Positions 38,101-49,117 of a DNA stretch of 64,000 bases are shown here, piece by piece. This DNA comes from Methanogenium cariaci JCM 10550 (GTDB lineage Archaea; Halobacteriota; Methanomicrobia; Methanomicrobiales; Methanomicrobiaceae): contig NZ_BBBG01000008.1 of the NCBI RefSeq assembly GCF_001315945.1, positions 1-64,000 on the forward strand. The letters are read 5' to 3'. Numbering within the stretch: the stretch's first letter is position 1; each line of letters starts with the position of its first letter. A program made the position numbers and the translations under genes. Below the pieces are notes generated by a model. That model did no database searches, had not been told where the DNA came from, and was given only the letters and a program-made list of their open reading frames with translations.

Positions 38101-40992
38101 CATCAAATTTCAATCCACACACCCGCGAAGGGTGTGACGTGACGAACGTTATCGTTTGTAATCAGACGTCCGATTTCAATCCACACACCCGCGAAGGGTG
38201 TGACGCACAGGCGCCACAGCTGAAGTCGTGTTATACACCGATTTCAATCCACACACCCGCGAAGGGTGTGACATCGGTGTTTCAGATGTGTATGACGGAG
38301 AGACGATAATTTCAATCCACACACCCGCGAAGGGTGTGACGTGTGAATATTCCGCTCATTGCCAGTGTGTCTTTTATTTCAATCCACACACCCGCGAAGG
38401 GTGTGACGAAAAACGCGCCATCAGATGTTGAGGCGACATCATTTCAATCCACACACCCGCGAAGGGTGTGACAGGCCCGTGTCTCACAATTGAGCCGCCA
38501 TAATCAAATTTCAATCCACACACCCGCGAAGGGTGTGACTCGAGTGCCTGACGCGCTGTTATTTGGTTTGATAATTTCAATCCACACACCCGCGAAGGGT
38601 GTGACTCGATGTGCATGGATGGCCGGTAATTATCAAGCCATTTCAATCCACACACCCGCGAAGGGTGTGACGGTGGAACGTATGATGAATAGAGAGGACT
38701 GGCAGATTTCAATCCACACACCCGCGAAGGGTGTGACGCAGGTAAGGCTGACATCAAGGGGGGGGATGATGCAATTTCAATCCACACACCCGCGAAGGGT
38801 GTGACAGGGGCAGTTTGACCCGTTCACCCAAGAATCAGGATTTCAATCCACACACCCGCGAAGGGTGTGACATGTCCGTAGATATCGCATCATACGCCCC
38901 CCCTCGATTTCAATCCACACACCCGCGAAGGGTGTGACCCTCCGAATTTGAGGATATTTCCTGATTCACCCATTTCAATCCACACACCCGCGAAGGGTGT
39001 GACACGCGGCATCTACTCCAGCTGCATCCACAGACTATTTCAATCCACACACCCGCGAAGGGTGTGACACAAATATGATGGCATTGGGAAAAGCATTCCA
39101 AATTTCAATCCACACACCCGCGAAGGGTGTGACGTATAAGGACGCCCAAGACTGGATTGATTCTTCTATTTCAATCCACACACCCGCGAAGGGTGTGACG
39201 GTCTCCTCATGCATCAGGTACGCGGGTTTCCCATTTCAATCCACACACCCGCGAAGGGTGTGACTGTTCTGCTGGGTTCTGCTCACTCCATCCCGTGAAT
39301 TTCAATCCACACACCCGCGAAGGGTGTGACCTCATCATTTCATTTGTGATATGCTTGCTATTGCGATTTCAATCCACACACCCGCGAAGGGTGTGACCAG
39401 GGATATTGTGTATTCTCCAGATGGGGGGGGAAATTTCAATCCACACACCCGCGAAGGGTGTGACCAGATAGACTCAGACTCAGTTGAGGAGGTGGATGTA
39501 TTTCAATCCACACACCCGCGAAGGGTGTGACTATTTTTGGGACTGTATTAAGATGAGAACAGAGATTTCAATCCACACACCCGCGAAGGGTGTGACGAAT
39601 TTCATGAGGACCCGGATCATTTATCTACCATTTCAATCCACACACCCGCGAAGGGTGTGACATTCTCGTACCGGTGTTTCCTGGTAATCGACAGATTTCA
39701 ATCCACACACCCGCGAAGGGTGTGACCATCCACCTCCTCGATGTCATCATCCCCCCCGGCAAATAGATTTCAATCCACACACCCGCGAAGGGTGTGACAG
39801 ATACACATTTTGCAGCAGATTGCTAGATACAATTTCAATCCACACACCCGCGAAGGGTGTGACAATATTATTCGCCGATTTAAATGAGTCCCAGTCTATT
39901 TCAATCCACACACCCGCGAAGGGTGTGACCTGAATGCTTACGGAGATTACTATACCGTCTGCATATTTCAATCCACACACCCGCGAAGGGTGTGACGTTG
40001 GAGTCGCATTATCAGTTGTATCACCTATTATTTCAATCCACACACCCGCGAAGGGTGTGACCGCAACCGGACCGCATTGGACCGCAAGCGCACAGATATT
40101 TCAATCCACACACCCGCGAAGGGTGTGACGTCTGGGACTGTGATCAAGGGATTCGGGCGAACAATTTCAATCCACACACCCGCGAAGGGTGTGACCATGA
40201 TGTCATCAGCTGCAACAACAGCAACAGGCAATTTCAATCCACACACCCGCGAAGGGTGTGACGTCGAATTACTACGGCAGTGACTACCGTGATCAAATAA
40301 TTTCAATCCACACACCCGCGAAGGTGTGACATCTCCATAATCTCCATAATCTCCATACCATTCAATTTCAATCCACACACCCGCGAAGGTGTGACACCTC
40401 TTTCTTCTCTTAAATATATTAATTTTATAATTTCAATCCACACACCCGCGAAGGGTGTGACGAAATTTCCGCATCAGAACACCCCCCCGGGAATTGGATT
40501 TCAATCCACACACCCGCGAAGGGTGTGACATAGCATGCTATCTTTCTATCATGGAAGTTGGTGAATTTCAATCCACACACCCGCGAAGGGTGTGACGGAG
40601 GTGTTGGGGGGATAGTATCCGGACAGTGCAAATTTCAATCCACACACCCGCGAAGGGTGTGACAGCGGCATGGAATGCAGCCATCGCCGGGATTGAATTT
40701 CAATCCACACACCCGCGAAGGGTGTGACTAAAGAGATAAATCTAATTTCTCATTTACAACAATTTCAATCCACACACCCGCGAAGGGTGTGACTGTATGT
40801 GAGCGGTTGCATGACATTTAGGGACTATTTCAATCCACACACCCGCGAAGGGTGTGACGGACATACACAACTTTCTCACCAACTTCCATGATAATTTCAA
40901 TCCACACACCCGCGAAGGGTGTGACGGAATACTCCCAGGTGTGGCCGCACTTATGACAGCATTTCAATCCACACACCCGCGAAGGGTGTGAC
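35183..40992 (-). CRISPR. Type I-C CRISPR array, 88 repeats and 87 spacers
   Basis: I counted 88 copies of a 32-bp repeat (plus strand begins ATTTCAATCCACACACCC and ends GAAGGGTGTGAC) with spacers mostly 33-37 nt. The reverse complement, GTCACACCC...GGATTGAAAT, is the type I-C repeat form and has the partly palindromic stem CACACCC/GGGTGTG, so the array is read on the minus strand, from the cas2 side. The first repeat by position (35183-35214) has an A-to-G change (CCACGCACC) and the second (35248-35279) C-to-T (CCCGTGAAG), as expected at the old trailer end. Repeats 78 (40300-40330) and 79 (40365-40395) both lack one G. Confidence 0.98.
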
Positions 40993-41290
40993 TGCAAATG
41001 TATTCTATACTTTTTTGATTATTAAATTACGCATTGAGTTCTATTTCTTCAGCTGACAATTGCCAATTGCGAAACATATCGATACGTTTGGAAAAAAAAG
41101 ATGCAATCTGATTCACAATAAATACAAATTATATTTTAGTATGAATTCTGATCGGGGCCACGTCAGGATCCTATAGAAAGATCCCGTTCCGTATCATCCG
41201 GAAAAATCATCAAAAAGGTTATATGTAAAAAAATAATTTTCCCGCGAAGCTCCCCCCCGGGATTCTCTGGTCGCTTCCGGTTCGCAGCCA
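40993..41290 (-). promoter_or_regulatory. CRISPR leader
   Basis: AT-rich stretch between the cas2 stop and the first (leader-proximal) repeat at 40961-40992. On the minus strand it contains AAAATATAATTTGTATTTAT (about 41116-41135), a candidate TATA box about 130 nt ahead of the array. Its position matches the inferred minus-strand transcription. Confidence 0.75.
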
Positions 41291-41587
41291 TCATGCAATT
41301 AATAGTCCTTCCGGATCATACCCACCCTTGGTACCATAGTGTTCGACCCGGTTTTTCCAGTTCTTCCCCCCCAGATAATAAAACCGGAGACTATCCTTCT
41401 CCTCATCTATAATCCCGCACAAAGAGTGTTTAAGCTTTGCGAACTGGGCAGGGTCAAGCAGACATTCAAAAACCGAATTCTGCACCCGCTGACCATAATT
41501 GACACACTCTTTTGCCACCTGTCTGAGCCGCTTCTTTCCCCCCCCGTCGGATTCCGTGCTCACATCATACGTAACTAAAACCATCAT
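41291..41587 (-). CDS. cas2: Cas2, type I-C
   Basis: A 98-residue intact Cas2: MMVLVTYDVSTES with the conserved strand-end Asp8, GGKKRLRQVAKECVNYGQRV, QNSVFECLLDPAQF, and RFYYLGGKNWKNRVEHYG. Cas2 dimerises and bridges two Cas1 dimers in the spacer integration complex. The gene is last in the operon, 15 nt after cas1 and directly before the leader. Confidence 0.95.
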   Translation of the reverse strand: MMVLVTYDVSTESDGGGKKRLRQVAKECVNYGQRVQNSVFECLLDPAQFAKLKHSLCGIIDEEKDSLRFYYLGGKNWKNRVEHYGTKGGYDPEGLLIA

Positions 41588-41601
41588 ATTAATCCCTCAA
41601 T

Positions 41602-42646
41602 TCATGAAAAAGGCGGATACCCATCAATATCTCCCCCCGCAGATGGCGGGCCATAAGCATTGCCTGAACATACGGTATCAGTCCAACGGATATCTTCTCC
41701 CCCCCAAGATAAGGATGGGTAATCTCGTCCTGTTTTCTTTTCTGCCATGCACTGAGGATCTCTTTTCTTCCGTCCTCCGTCATGAGTACGCCCCCCCGTT
41801 CTCCTTTTTGACAAAATCCTTCGGCTTCACCCGGTTCAGGTTGATTAAATTCAGTGCCAGACGATCAGCCATAAACGGCCGGAGTTCCTCCATCATATCC
41901 AGCGCAAGACTGGCCCGGCCCGGTCTGTCCGTATGGAAAAATCCCACATACGGATCCAGCCCGACCGTTTCCAGCGCTGATTCAACATCATGCGCAAGAA
42001 GCGTGTACAGAAAGGAGAGCATCGCATTCATATTGTCACGGGGGGAGGTCTCCGGTTCCGTTCGTTGAGATAAAAATCCTCTTTTTGTTTAAGAATCAGT
42101 TCATCCAGAGCAGAAAAATAAAATCGTGCACAATTGCCCTCGATGCCCCCCCGGAGACTATCCGCTGTCGTACAATCCTCAATCTTCAGCATGTGTTCAA
42201 TAAGCAGTCTGTCGGCCGTGGTCACTTTCCTGCCGTCTACTGTATCACCATGATCCCGGATACCTCTCCCCCCCAAAACCGTCCTGCAATTCACCGTCTT
42301 TCCGATGATAAATGACTTTGCAATCTCCAGTGAATCAGGGGGACTGTCTGCGATACGGTATTGTGTCCGTCTGAGAAGGACATTCCCCCCCGCACCCTCC
42401 CGCTGACGCGTGCCTGAAACTGGCCCTGCGGACTTAAAAAGGAGAGCGCAATGTTGTTGTCCGAACACAATCTCATTAACTGCGGACTTGCCCCCCCATA
42501 TATCCAAAACAGACAATCCCTTCCAGATTATACACCGGGATGCGGAACCTCTCCGTGTTGTCGACTCTCACAACGACATTGTCCCCGTCCTTGACCAGAT
42601 ATGAATCAGGATTTGTCACGTATAACGTATTCAAAAGTTTTCTCAT
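41602..42646 (-). CDS. cas1: Cas1 integrase, type I-C (frameshifted)
   Basis: Starts [20 protein letters not shown]. After a shift at the C run near 42493 it continues [30 protein letters not shown], then [60 protein letters not shown] with the conserved His and Asp regions, and [18 protein letters not shown]. The end reads [12 protein letters not shown] if the G run near 41633 is shortened. Cas1 inserts new spacers. Breaks lie near 42493, 42390, 42265, 42150, 42040, 41790 and 41633, all at G/C runs, consistent with sequencing error. Confidence 0.9.
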
Positions 42647-42648
42647 GC

Positions 42649-43353
42649 TCAAAGCCCCCTCGTTATTCCCCGTACATGCATCCCGGACATGGTTTTTGAT
42701 ATAGATATCAACCGACCGGTTCTTCTTCGTCAGTCTCGGCATACACACATCAAAAAGAGAACACAGACTGCACTTGCGGTTTTTTGGGCAGGAGGAGTTA
42801 TTTCTTCGCGGAACAGGTCGTGCATCTCCTCTGCAAGAGCATACACCAGCCGTCTCAGTTCTTCGGTCATGTCGGTGTGTATCCGTCTGCGGATTTCGTA
42901 GTAATAAAAATCAGCCGTTGGAATTTCAACACCGAACATCTCTTCCAGACAGATGACCTGAGCACACAACTGCACCTCATCACGCTCATCAATCTTCGGT
43001 TTTCCCCCCCTCTTGTACTCGACAGGAAACATCGTCCATAACCCCCCCTCGCAATCAGGAATCGGCACCCCCCCCTCTTTGGAACGGACATATTCAATCA
43101 CATCAGCGATACCATACAGACCCAGCGTGTACGAAACAAGGGGGCATGCCCGTGATATTCGCACATCGGCCCTGCTTTCGGTAAAAAACGGGTCATCTAC
43201 CCGTTCGTGGAGGAAGTGGCCTTCTGTTGTCCTCAGGTTGTCTGCCCATTGCTGTTCGACGTGAATGAGTGCCCACTGCCGTTTGCAGAAACAAAAATGC
43301 TGTATGCCGGATAATGACAGCAGTTCATCATCCGCATATCGGGTATCTCTCAT
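42649..43353 (-). CDS. cas4: Cas4 nuclease (frameshifted near C-terminus)
   Basis: Begins MRDTRYADDELLSLSGIQHF, then CFCKRQWALIHVEQQWADN with the first iron-sulfur Cys, GLYGIADVIEYV and MFPVEYKRGGKPKIDERDEV (RecB-like nuclease motif), QLCAQVICLEEMFG. After a shift near 42780 the remaining cysteines appear (KCSLCSLFDVCMPRLTKKNR). Cas4 trims prespacers and selects the PAM. Its start overlaps the cas7 stop (ATGA). No stop codon separates it from cas1 in the current frame; a one-base change in a G run would give TGA at 42651-42649. Confidence 0.9.
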
Positions 43354-44210
43354 AATTTTTCAATCAGAGAGACACCATCCGGAATATCTTCTGATATCGT
43401 AACCGTGTAATCGGTAAATGCACGGGGGGGTGGCCGGTCACCGGAAATCCGTTCCACACTGACTTTGTCAAACAGAATATGGGACTGGCAGCAGCCGAGT
43501 TCAGTATCATGTTTGAATACGATCAGTTTTCGGGCAGACATCTTTCCCCCCCGTGCTGCGGAATGATCATGCTCAAACATATTTACCAGACTATCCCAGA
43601 ACAACTCAAGATCGTCTTCACTAAACCCGGTGGTCTTCTTTGCCAGGTTTGCTGATATGTAACCCTCTGCACGATAGAGCCCATACGGCACAATCTGCTT
43701 CTTCCCCATCGTCTGGCCCTTCTCTGCATCGGCCGGTTTCGTCACGGCAAGTCGGGTGACCGTAACTTCCTGCTGGTAAATCCGGTCGATACTGCGGCTA
43801 AAATTGATCTGCACCGGGCCTCTTACCTGACCACAGTTCACCTCGGTTGTCATCACCGCACCAAAGGTGCGAATATCAAAGAAATTCTTGCACATGAACT
43901 TTGTCAGTTCATCGTCTTTCGGCTTCTTTTTGTCAGGTTTCATCCCCAGATGTTTGTAGGCTTTTTCGTGCTGCTCATTGAGGACTGCCCCGGATTTCAC
44001 ATAGATTTCATATCCCGACTCGCCCTCTTTTACCAGATCAACGTAATCCCGTATCTTTCGCTTCAGGCATACATCCGTTACGATACCGCATCCGGTCTGG
44101 GGGGGATCAATACGGGCCATATTCCCCATATCCGGGTCACCATTCGGGTTCCCATTCTCTACGTCAAACAACAATACAAACTCATACCGGTTCTTGATAC
44201 ATTCATTCAT
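43350..44210 (-). CDS. cas7: Cas7 (Csd2), type I-C Cascade backbone
   Basis: Intact 286-residue Cas7c: YEFVLLFDVENGNPNGDPDM, GCGIVTDVCLKRKIRDYVDL, FFDIRTFGAVMTTEVNCGQV, RGPVQINFSRSIDRI and IVPYGLYRAEGYISANLAKK. Several copies coat the crRNA in the I-C Cascade. The gene is coupled by ATGA overlaps to cas8c (upstream) and cas4 (downstream). The frame is undisturbed despite 7-mers near 43425, 43545 and 44100. Confidence 0.96.
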   Translation of the reverse strand: MNECIKNRYEFVLLFDVENGNPNGDPDMGNMARIDPPQTGCGIVTDVCLKRKIRDYVDLVKEGESGYEIYVKSGAVLNEQHEKAYKHLGMKPDKKKPKDDELTKFMCKNFFDIRTFGAVMTTEVNCGQVRGPVQINFSRSIDRIYQQEVTVTRLAVTKPADAEKGQTMGKKQIVPYGLYRAEGYISANLAKKTTGFSEDDLELFWDSLVNMFEHDHSAARGGKMSARKLIVFKHDTELGCCQSHILFDKVSVERISGDRPPPRAFTDYTVTISEDIPDGVSLIEKL

Positions 44211-46132
44211 AATTTCTCCTCCTCAACTGACGATTCACTTTTTTTCTGGTAATTTGCTTTGCGCTGGTGGTAATAGCCAAGCATAAACATGCCCTGTTCA
44301 TCCAGGTTCATATATTCCGGGAACTCATTGACCTCGGATAAGATCTCTTCGATTGACTGGTTCGTCTTAAATCCCCAGTCGGATTTACTGATATGGTGCT
44401 GCGCAAGTTTGAGCAGCACCGGAAACACCACCGCCGGTGTTGACGATGCACTGCTGAAATATTTGCTGTTAATCGTCGCTCCGATATCCTTGTTCGTATC
44501 ATTCTGCACCTTTTCCAGCACCGCAAATAATCTCCCCAGGCGGTACGGTACGTTTACACTCTCTTCGTTTAATTTCACGGTAATCAGCTCCTCAGGTATG
44601 TTTGTCAGTCCGGCTCTGCTTTGTCTCAGAAGATATGCCTTGATAAAACCGGCACGAACGGTATTCATCGTCTTCTCCACCTTCACCCGGTTTAATATGG
44701 CAGAGTACATCTGGATGGGATAGGGCGTCTCATTCAGGATGGCCCTCATAATAAGCCCACCAAGAATGGGTGAGACATCGTTTTTGTCTGAACTTTTCGG
44801 GACGGTTTCACGCAGCAGCCAGTAGACGGAGATGAATTCCGGTCCGAAGGATTCCCCCCCCGAATACTCCGGCACGATATCCATGTCCAGATGATGCTGG
44901 GCGACCGTATCAACAAAATTCCCGAAAGTATCTTTATACCAATACCGTATCGCAATCCGGGCATTGTTCGGGGACAGTCCGAGAATGTAAAAATTCACAT
45001 CGGGGTCGGTCCCGAGATCCTCTTTTCGTACGGTTTGGCCATTTCTTACTCTGGTGAGGACATCCTCAATAAGCTGGAGCGTTGCCGTATCCCGCACTCT
45101 TTCAGGTTCGTTCGCGTCCCCCCCGTCTGAATCCTTTTTCCGGGACGGGGGATTGATGAAGAACGGTGCCAGATTTTCACAGGTCTTGTCGTCCGTCTCG
45201 GCCCAGAACACCGTTGTCGTGTCCGCAATTCTTAGCCGGTTCGCCTTTTGAGTGAGCAGGTAGTTGAGAGCAGTGGTGTACTTGAACATCGAGATTTCGC
45301 TGACCGGTGCATTGTAACTCTGCTTCTTGTTGTACGAAACAAATGCATCATCGTTGAAACCTACAATCGAAGCACCCGCCTGTTGAGCCCCGAAAACCCC
45401 CCTTGATTTTCTGGTGAGTTCTTGCGATAGGTTCTGTTTCACCGGTCACCAGACACTGGCTGAAGACCGTATCATCACCACTTGCCTGTGAGGAATGATA
45501 CTTTTCCCAGAGAGCTTTGACCCCGGAGTTCTCGTGCAAAAACGAATCATTGTCGTCAAAAACAATGTCGTCAAAAACAATATTCCCGCCTGCGAGGATC
45601 TCATCTTTATACTGGGCGATCTTTGGATTCTGAAGAAATTCTTCCGGATTCCATGCATCCAGAAACAAGAGCAATCGTTTCACACCGACATAATCCATGC
45701 TGCCGAGAATATCATGATGCAGTTTTCTGAACTCCTCAAAATACTCCTTTGTACGGGGATTTGTGAGAATGATCTCTTTGTCATTTTCCTCCAGCACCAC
45801 ATAATCACTATCTGGTTTGTGCAGATACTTTTTTCAAACTCCGGTCGTTTGAGCCTTTCGACACCGAAGACATACTTCACATTGTCGCAGAGAAAATAGG
45901 GGGGGTTGACGCCGTTTGCCCTGGATTTCTGTTGCGGTACTTCCATCATTTGTGGCCGGGGGGGTTTTTTGTCGTCCGTTCTCAGGTCAACAATATTGGA
46001 TATCTCACCGGTCTCAGAGATAACCAGATTAAACGAGACATTTGCCCTGCTGTAACCGGGGGGGCGAGGTATGGGTATATTTTCATCATTGTCAAGAATA
46101 TCATAATACTCGCACAGGGACTGAATGATCAT
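44207..46132 (-). CDS. cas8c: Cas8c (Csd1), type I-C large subunit (frameshifted)
   Basis: Starts [20 protein letters not shown] (ATG overlaps the cas5 stop), continues through breaks near 45810 and 45435 into [60 protein letters not shown] and [15 protein letters not shown], the Csd1 signature blocks. Cas8c recognises the PAM and, in I-C, an internal start may supply the small subunit. A 15-nt tandem repeat at about 45555-45590 encodes repeated VFDD ([13 protein letters not shown]). Ends ESSVEEEKL just before cas7. Confidence 0.93.
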
Positions 46133-46815
46133 GATACCTCTCCGAATGCGAGACATCGGTTGACGTCAACCGTCCCGTCAGTCATGTTCGCCCGGAAGAA
46201 AATAGCCTGCATCTCGTTTTCGAAGTCAATATCATACAACATGAACCCGAGATCCTTCTCGCCGCCATTCTCTCCGGTATAATACGACTCAGGCGTTTCC
46301 CCTTCAAGATATTCAAAACTGACCGGGAATTCACGGCACCCGAAATACGGCTGGTGGAAGCACTGGCCCCCCCGTCTCATCCTGCGAAGGGCAATGTTGT
46401 AATGCTTCTTTTCGGTATCATCGGGCCCCCCCGCATCAGCGGTCATTTCAAAATGAGCTTCAATACAATAACAGACATTACGGAGTACAAGAGATGCCCG
46501 CTGCACCCGATTTTCATTCGGAACCTGACATAATGTAGCCTCTTTCCCGTTCATTGCAGCCTTCACTGCACCCTTTGGGATTTTACCCGTCACTTCATTG
46601 CGCCGGATATTATCAAATTCAATCTTGTTTTGCACATGTATCTTGTCAATCTTCCAGCAGATGGCAGGCTTCCAATAAATTGCTTCAAGAATGCCTCGTG
46701 CTGCTGAGGGTGTCATGACATCGTAACTGACCCGCTCGACCTTCATCTCCGGTCGGGTAAAACAGGCATAATCGCCCCATACTTTTAGTTTAATTCCATA
46801 TCCTATGACAATCAC
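46129..46815 (-). CDS. cas5: Cas5c, crRNA-processing subunit of type I-C
   Basis: Intact 228 residues from a GTG start: [58 protein letters not shown], and later [39 protein letters not shown]. Type I-C lacks Cas6; Cas5c cuts the pre-crRNA in the repeat and remains bound to the 5' handle (family knowledge). It begins 4 nt after the reconstructed cas3 stop and its stop overlaps the cas8c ATG. Confidence 0.95.
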   Translation of the reverse strand: MIVIGYGIKLKVWGDYACFTRPEMKVERVSYDVMTPSAARGILEAIYWKPAICWKIDKIHVQNKIEFDNIRRNEVTGKIPKGAVKAAMNGKEATLCQVPNENRVQRASLVLRNVCYCIEAHFEMTADAGGPDDTEKKHYNIALRRMRRGGQCFHQPYFGCREFPVSFEYLEGETPESYYTGENGGEKDLGFMLYDIDFENEMQAIFFRANMTDGTVDVNRCLAFGEVS

Positions 46816-46819
46816 CTCT

Positions 46820-49018
46820 TCATGTGATCAATAACGGCAGATCTCCCGATGTCGGTTTCATAAGACCGGTTTTTTCAGAATACAGGGACATGTCCGTGAG
46901 AACATGAAACCGTTCACCAATGGTATCCAGAGCTCTGGATTTTTCCAGTTCCCTGAATACCTGTGGATAGACCGCAACGGTGTAGCCCTGCAACCCTCTG
47001 CCAAAATTTTCCGGAAACCGTTTTTCCTGATCTTTTCAATCCGGAATCGTGCATCATCATCCCACGGAATGACAACGTCTTTTGTTCCATTCTCAATGAT
47101 GGCAAATGCATCATTCACATCCTCGAAAGGAAATGCGAGCTCATCCAGCCGTTCATCAAGGGATTGCAGGATTCCTTTTTTATCCAGCCTGTCATTCCCC
47201 CCCTGATAATAATAGAGCTTGTGAAAATACCTCCCAACAGCATCCAGCGACAGGGGGGGATCTTCATACTCGTTGAAGATCATCTCACCAATCTCTGCCA
47301 CCCGCTTCTGCCAGCTGGTCGCCTTCCCATACACTTCCGCAGACCTGAACACATAGACCTCTCCGCGTTCAGATTTCCCCTCACGATTACACCGACCGGC
47401 AGCCTGGGCAACAGAATCAATACCGGTCATCGCACGGTAGACAACAGGGAAGTCAATGTCAACACCTGCTTCAATCAACTGGGTGGAGATCACACGGCAG
47501 GGCAAACCATCTTTGAGCCGATTTCGGATCTCTTTGAGTATTGTTCTCCTGTGCACCGGGCACATCGCCGCACTTAAGTGGAAACAACCATCCGATCCTT
47601 CCGAAGCAGATATCGTATCGAAAAGGGAACTGGCATGTTTGCGGGTATTTACGATACATAATACCTGTTTTAAATCTCTCAACCTGTCTGAGAGTTCTTC
47701 ATCATCCAGTTCTCCGGCATTGTTCACATGAACCCGGCGTAGAGTTTCATACAACTCTTCTGGAGAGTCTACGATTTCAAGAGGTTTAGTTCGTTCATCC
47801 AGAAATGAACCGATCTTTGGCTGGGTCGCGGTGCATATGACAACCGTTGAACCATAGTTCAGGACAAGTTCTGACAATGCTGCCAGACAGGGTTTCAGGT
47901 AGCCTATGGGCAGCATCTGGGCTTCATCAAGAATGATTACGCTCTTTGAAAGGTTGTGAATCTTCCGGCATTTTGATCGTCTGTTTGAGAAGAGGGATTC
48001 AAAAAACTGGACGTTTGTGGTAACCACTAAAGGGATGTCCCAGTTTTCTGTCGAGAGCGTCAGACTTTCACGTACCGGATCAGTAGCTTCCGTCTCCCGT
48101 TGTTTCGGGTCATAGTTGCTGTGATGTTCCAGGACATTGTGGTTGCCGAAGATTTTCCGAAATACATCGGCATTCTGTTCAATGATGCTGGTATAGGGGG
48201 GGATGACGTAAAATATTCGTTTGAGATCATTCTTTTTCAGATGGTCAAGAGAGAATGCCATTGATGAGAGCGTCTTCCCTCCGCCGGTAGGAACGGTCAG
48301 GGTAAACATCTGTGGAGGGAGCCGGGCTTTCTCCTTACACTGGCGCAACACATCATTCCGGCACCGGTTGATCCGGCTCTCACCAATCTTTGCAAATGCT
48401 TTTGTGTGGTCTTCGAATCGGTTAAAAAGTTCATCAAATGTGTCGTACATTCCCCCCCTCCGGGCAGCCTGATCCGGGCGGTAAATTGTTCGGTGTCTAA
48501 TGAGTCTGCATCAACAAGGCAGGAATACAGCATCCGTATGTAAAATGAACAGGTAAATCCCTGATTTTTTCTCCGAATGTCAGATTGAAGTGTCCGGGAT
48601 CGAGTTCGGGCGTGGTTATTTTGTTCTTATATGCACGGTAATCATACAGGTCAGCAGAATGAATCCGTCTCTCTAACCCTTTCACCTTAGTTCCATAATT
48701 GGGGGGGATGCCGCCGTGGTGCCCTGCAATAATATATTCAAGAAATCGGTTCATTAAAGGAGGATAGAGAGACCCTGCTTCTCTGGCTCCGGCTGTGGAG
48801 TGGTCTACCCGTATATTCCTTCCCTCAAGCTTCTGCTGAAATTCCGGGGGGGAGTATTTCCCGATGTCGTGCAGCAAACCCCCCCCTGCATATGCAAATT
48901 CACCCGCGTTGAAATCTTTTGCAAATGCTGAACTGATCTCTGCGACGTTTTTCAGGTGTTCCTCAAGGGTCTGCCAGTCGGATTTGTCCTCTTTTTCTGT
49001 TGTATGAGCATAGTACAT
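46820..49018 (-). CDS. cas3: Cas3 HD nuclease-helicase (frameshifted)
   Basis: The HD nuclease domain ([48 protein letters not shown]) lies at 48500-49018. After a break near 48550-48440 follows the superfamily 2 helicase: [20 protein letters not shown] (Walker A), [19 protein letters not shown] (DEAQ box), [23 protein letters not shown] and [12 protein letters not shown] (motif VI). The frame appears to shift again near 46905 so that the protein ends [20 protein letters not shown], at a TGA at 46820-46822. Cas3 unwinds and degrades DNA captured by Cascade. Confidence 0.93.
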
Positions 49019-49105
49019 GTGAATTTCTTCTGAAGATGCTGATGGGGGGTACATTCACGGATCAGATTCTAATAATAACGAAGGTGAAATTTCCAATTAG
49101 ACCGT

Positions 49106-49117
49106 TTAATTTATATC
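49106..49117 (-). promoter_or_regulatory. TATA box of the cas operon
   Basis: On the minus strand GATATAAATTAA lies about 90 nt ahead of the cas3 start, giving a leader of roughly 60 nt. It is the best promoter candidate for the seven-gene operon. Confidence 0.45.

Noticed and set aside
35641-40631. Open frames through the CRISPR array with repeated peptides such as ISIHTPAKGVT, FNPHTREGCD and HPSRVCGLK
   Set aside because: These are translations of the 32-bp CRISPR repeat in different frames, without start signals; not genes.
46904-47789. Plus-strand open frames opposite cas3
   Set aside because: They mirror the well-conserved helicase on the minus strand and show no independent motif.
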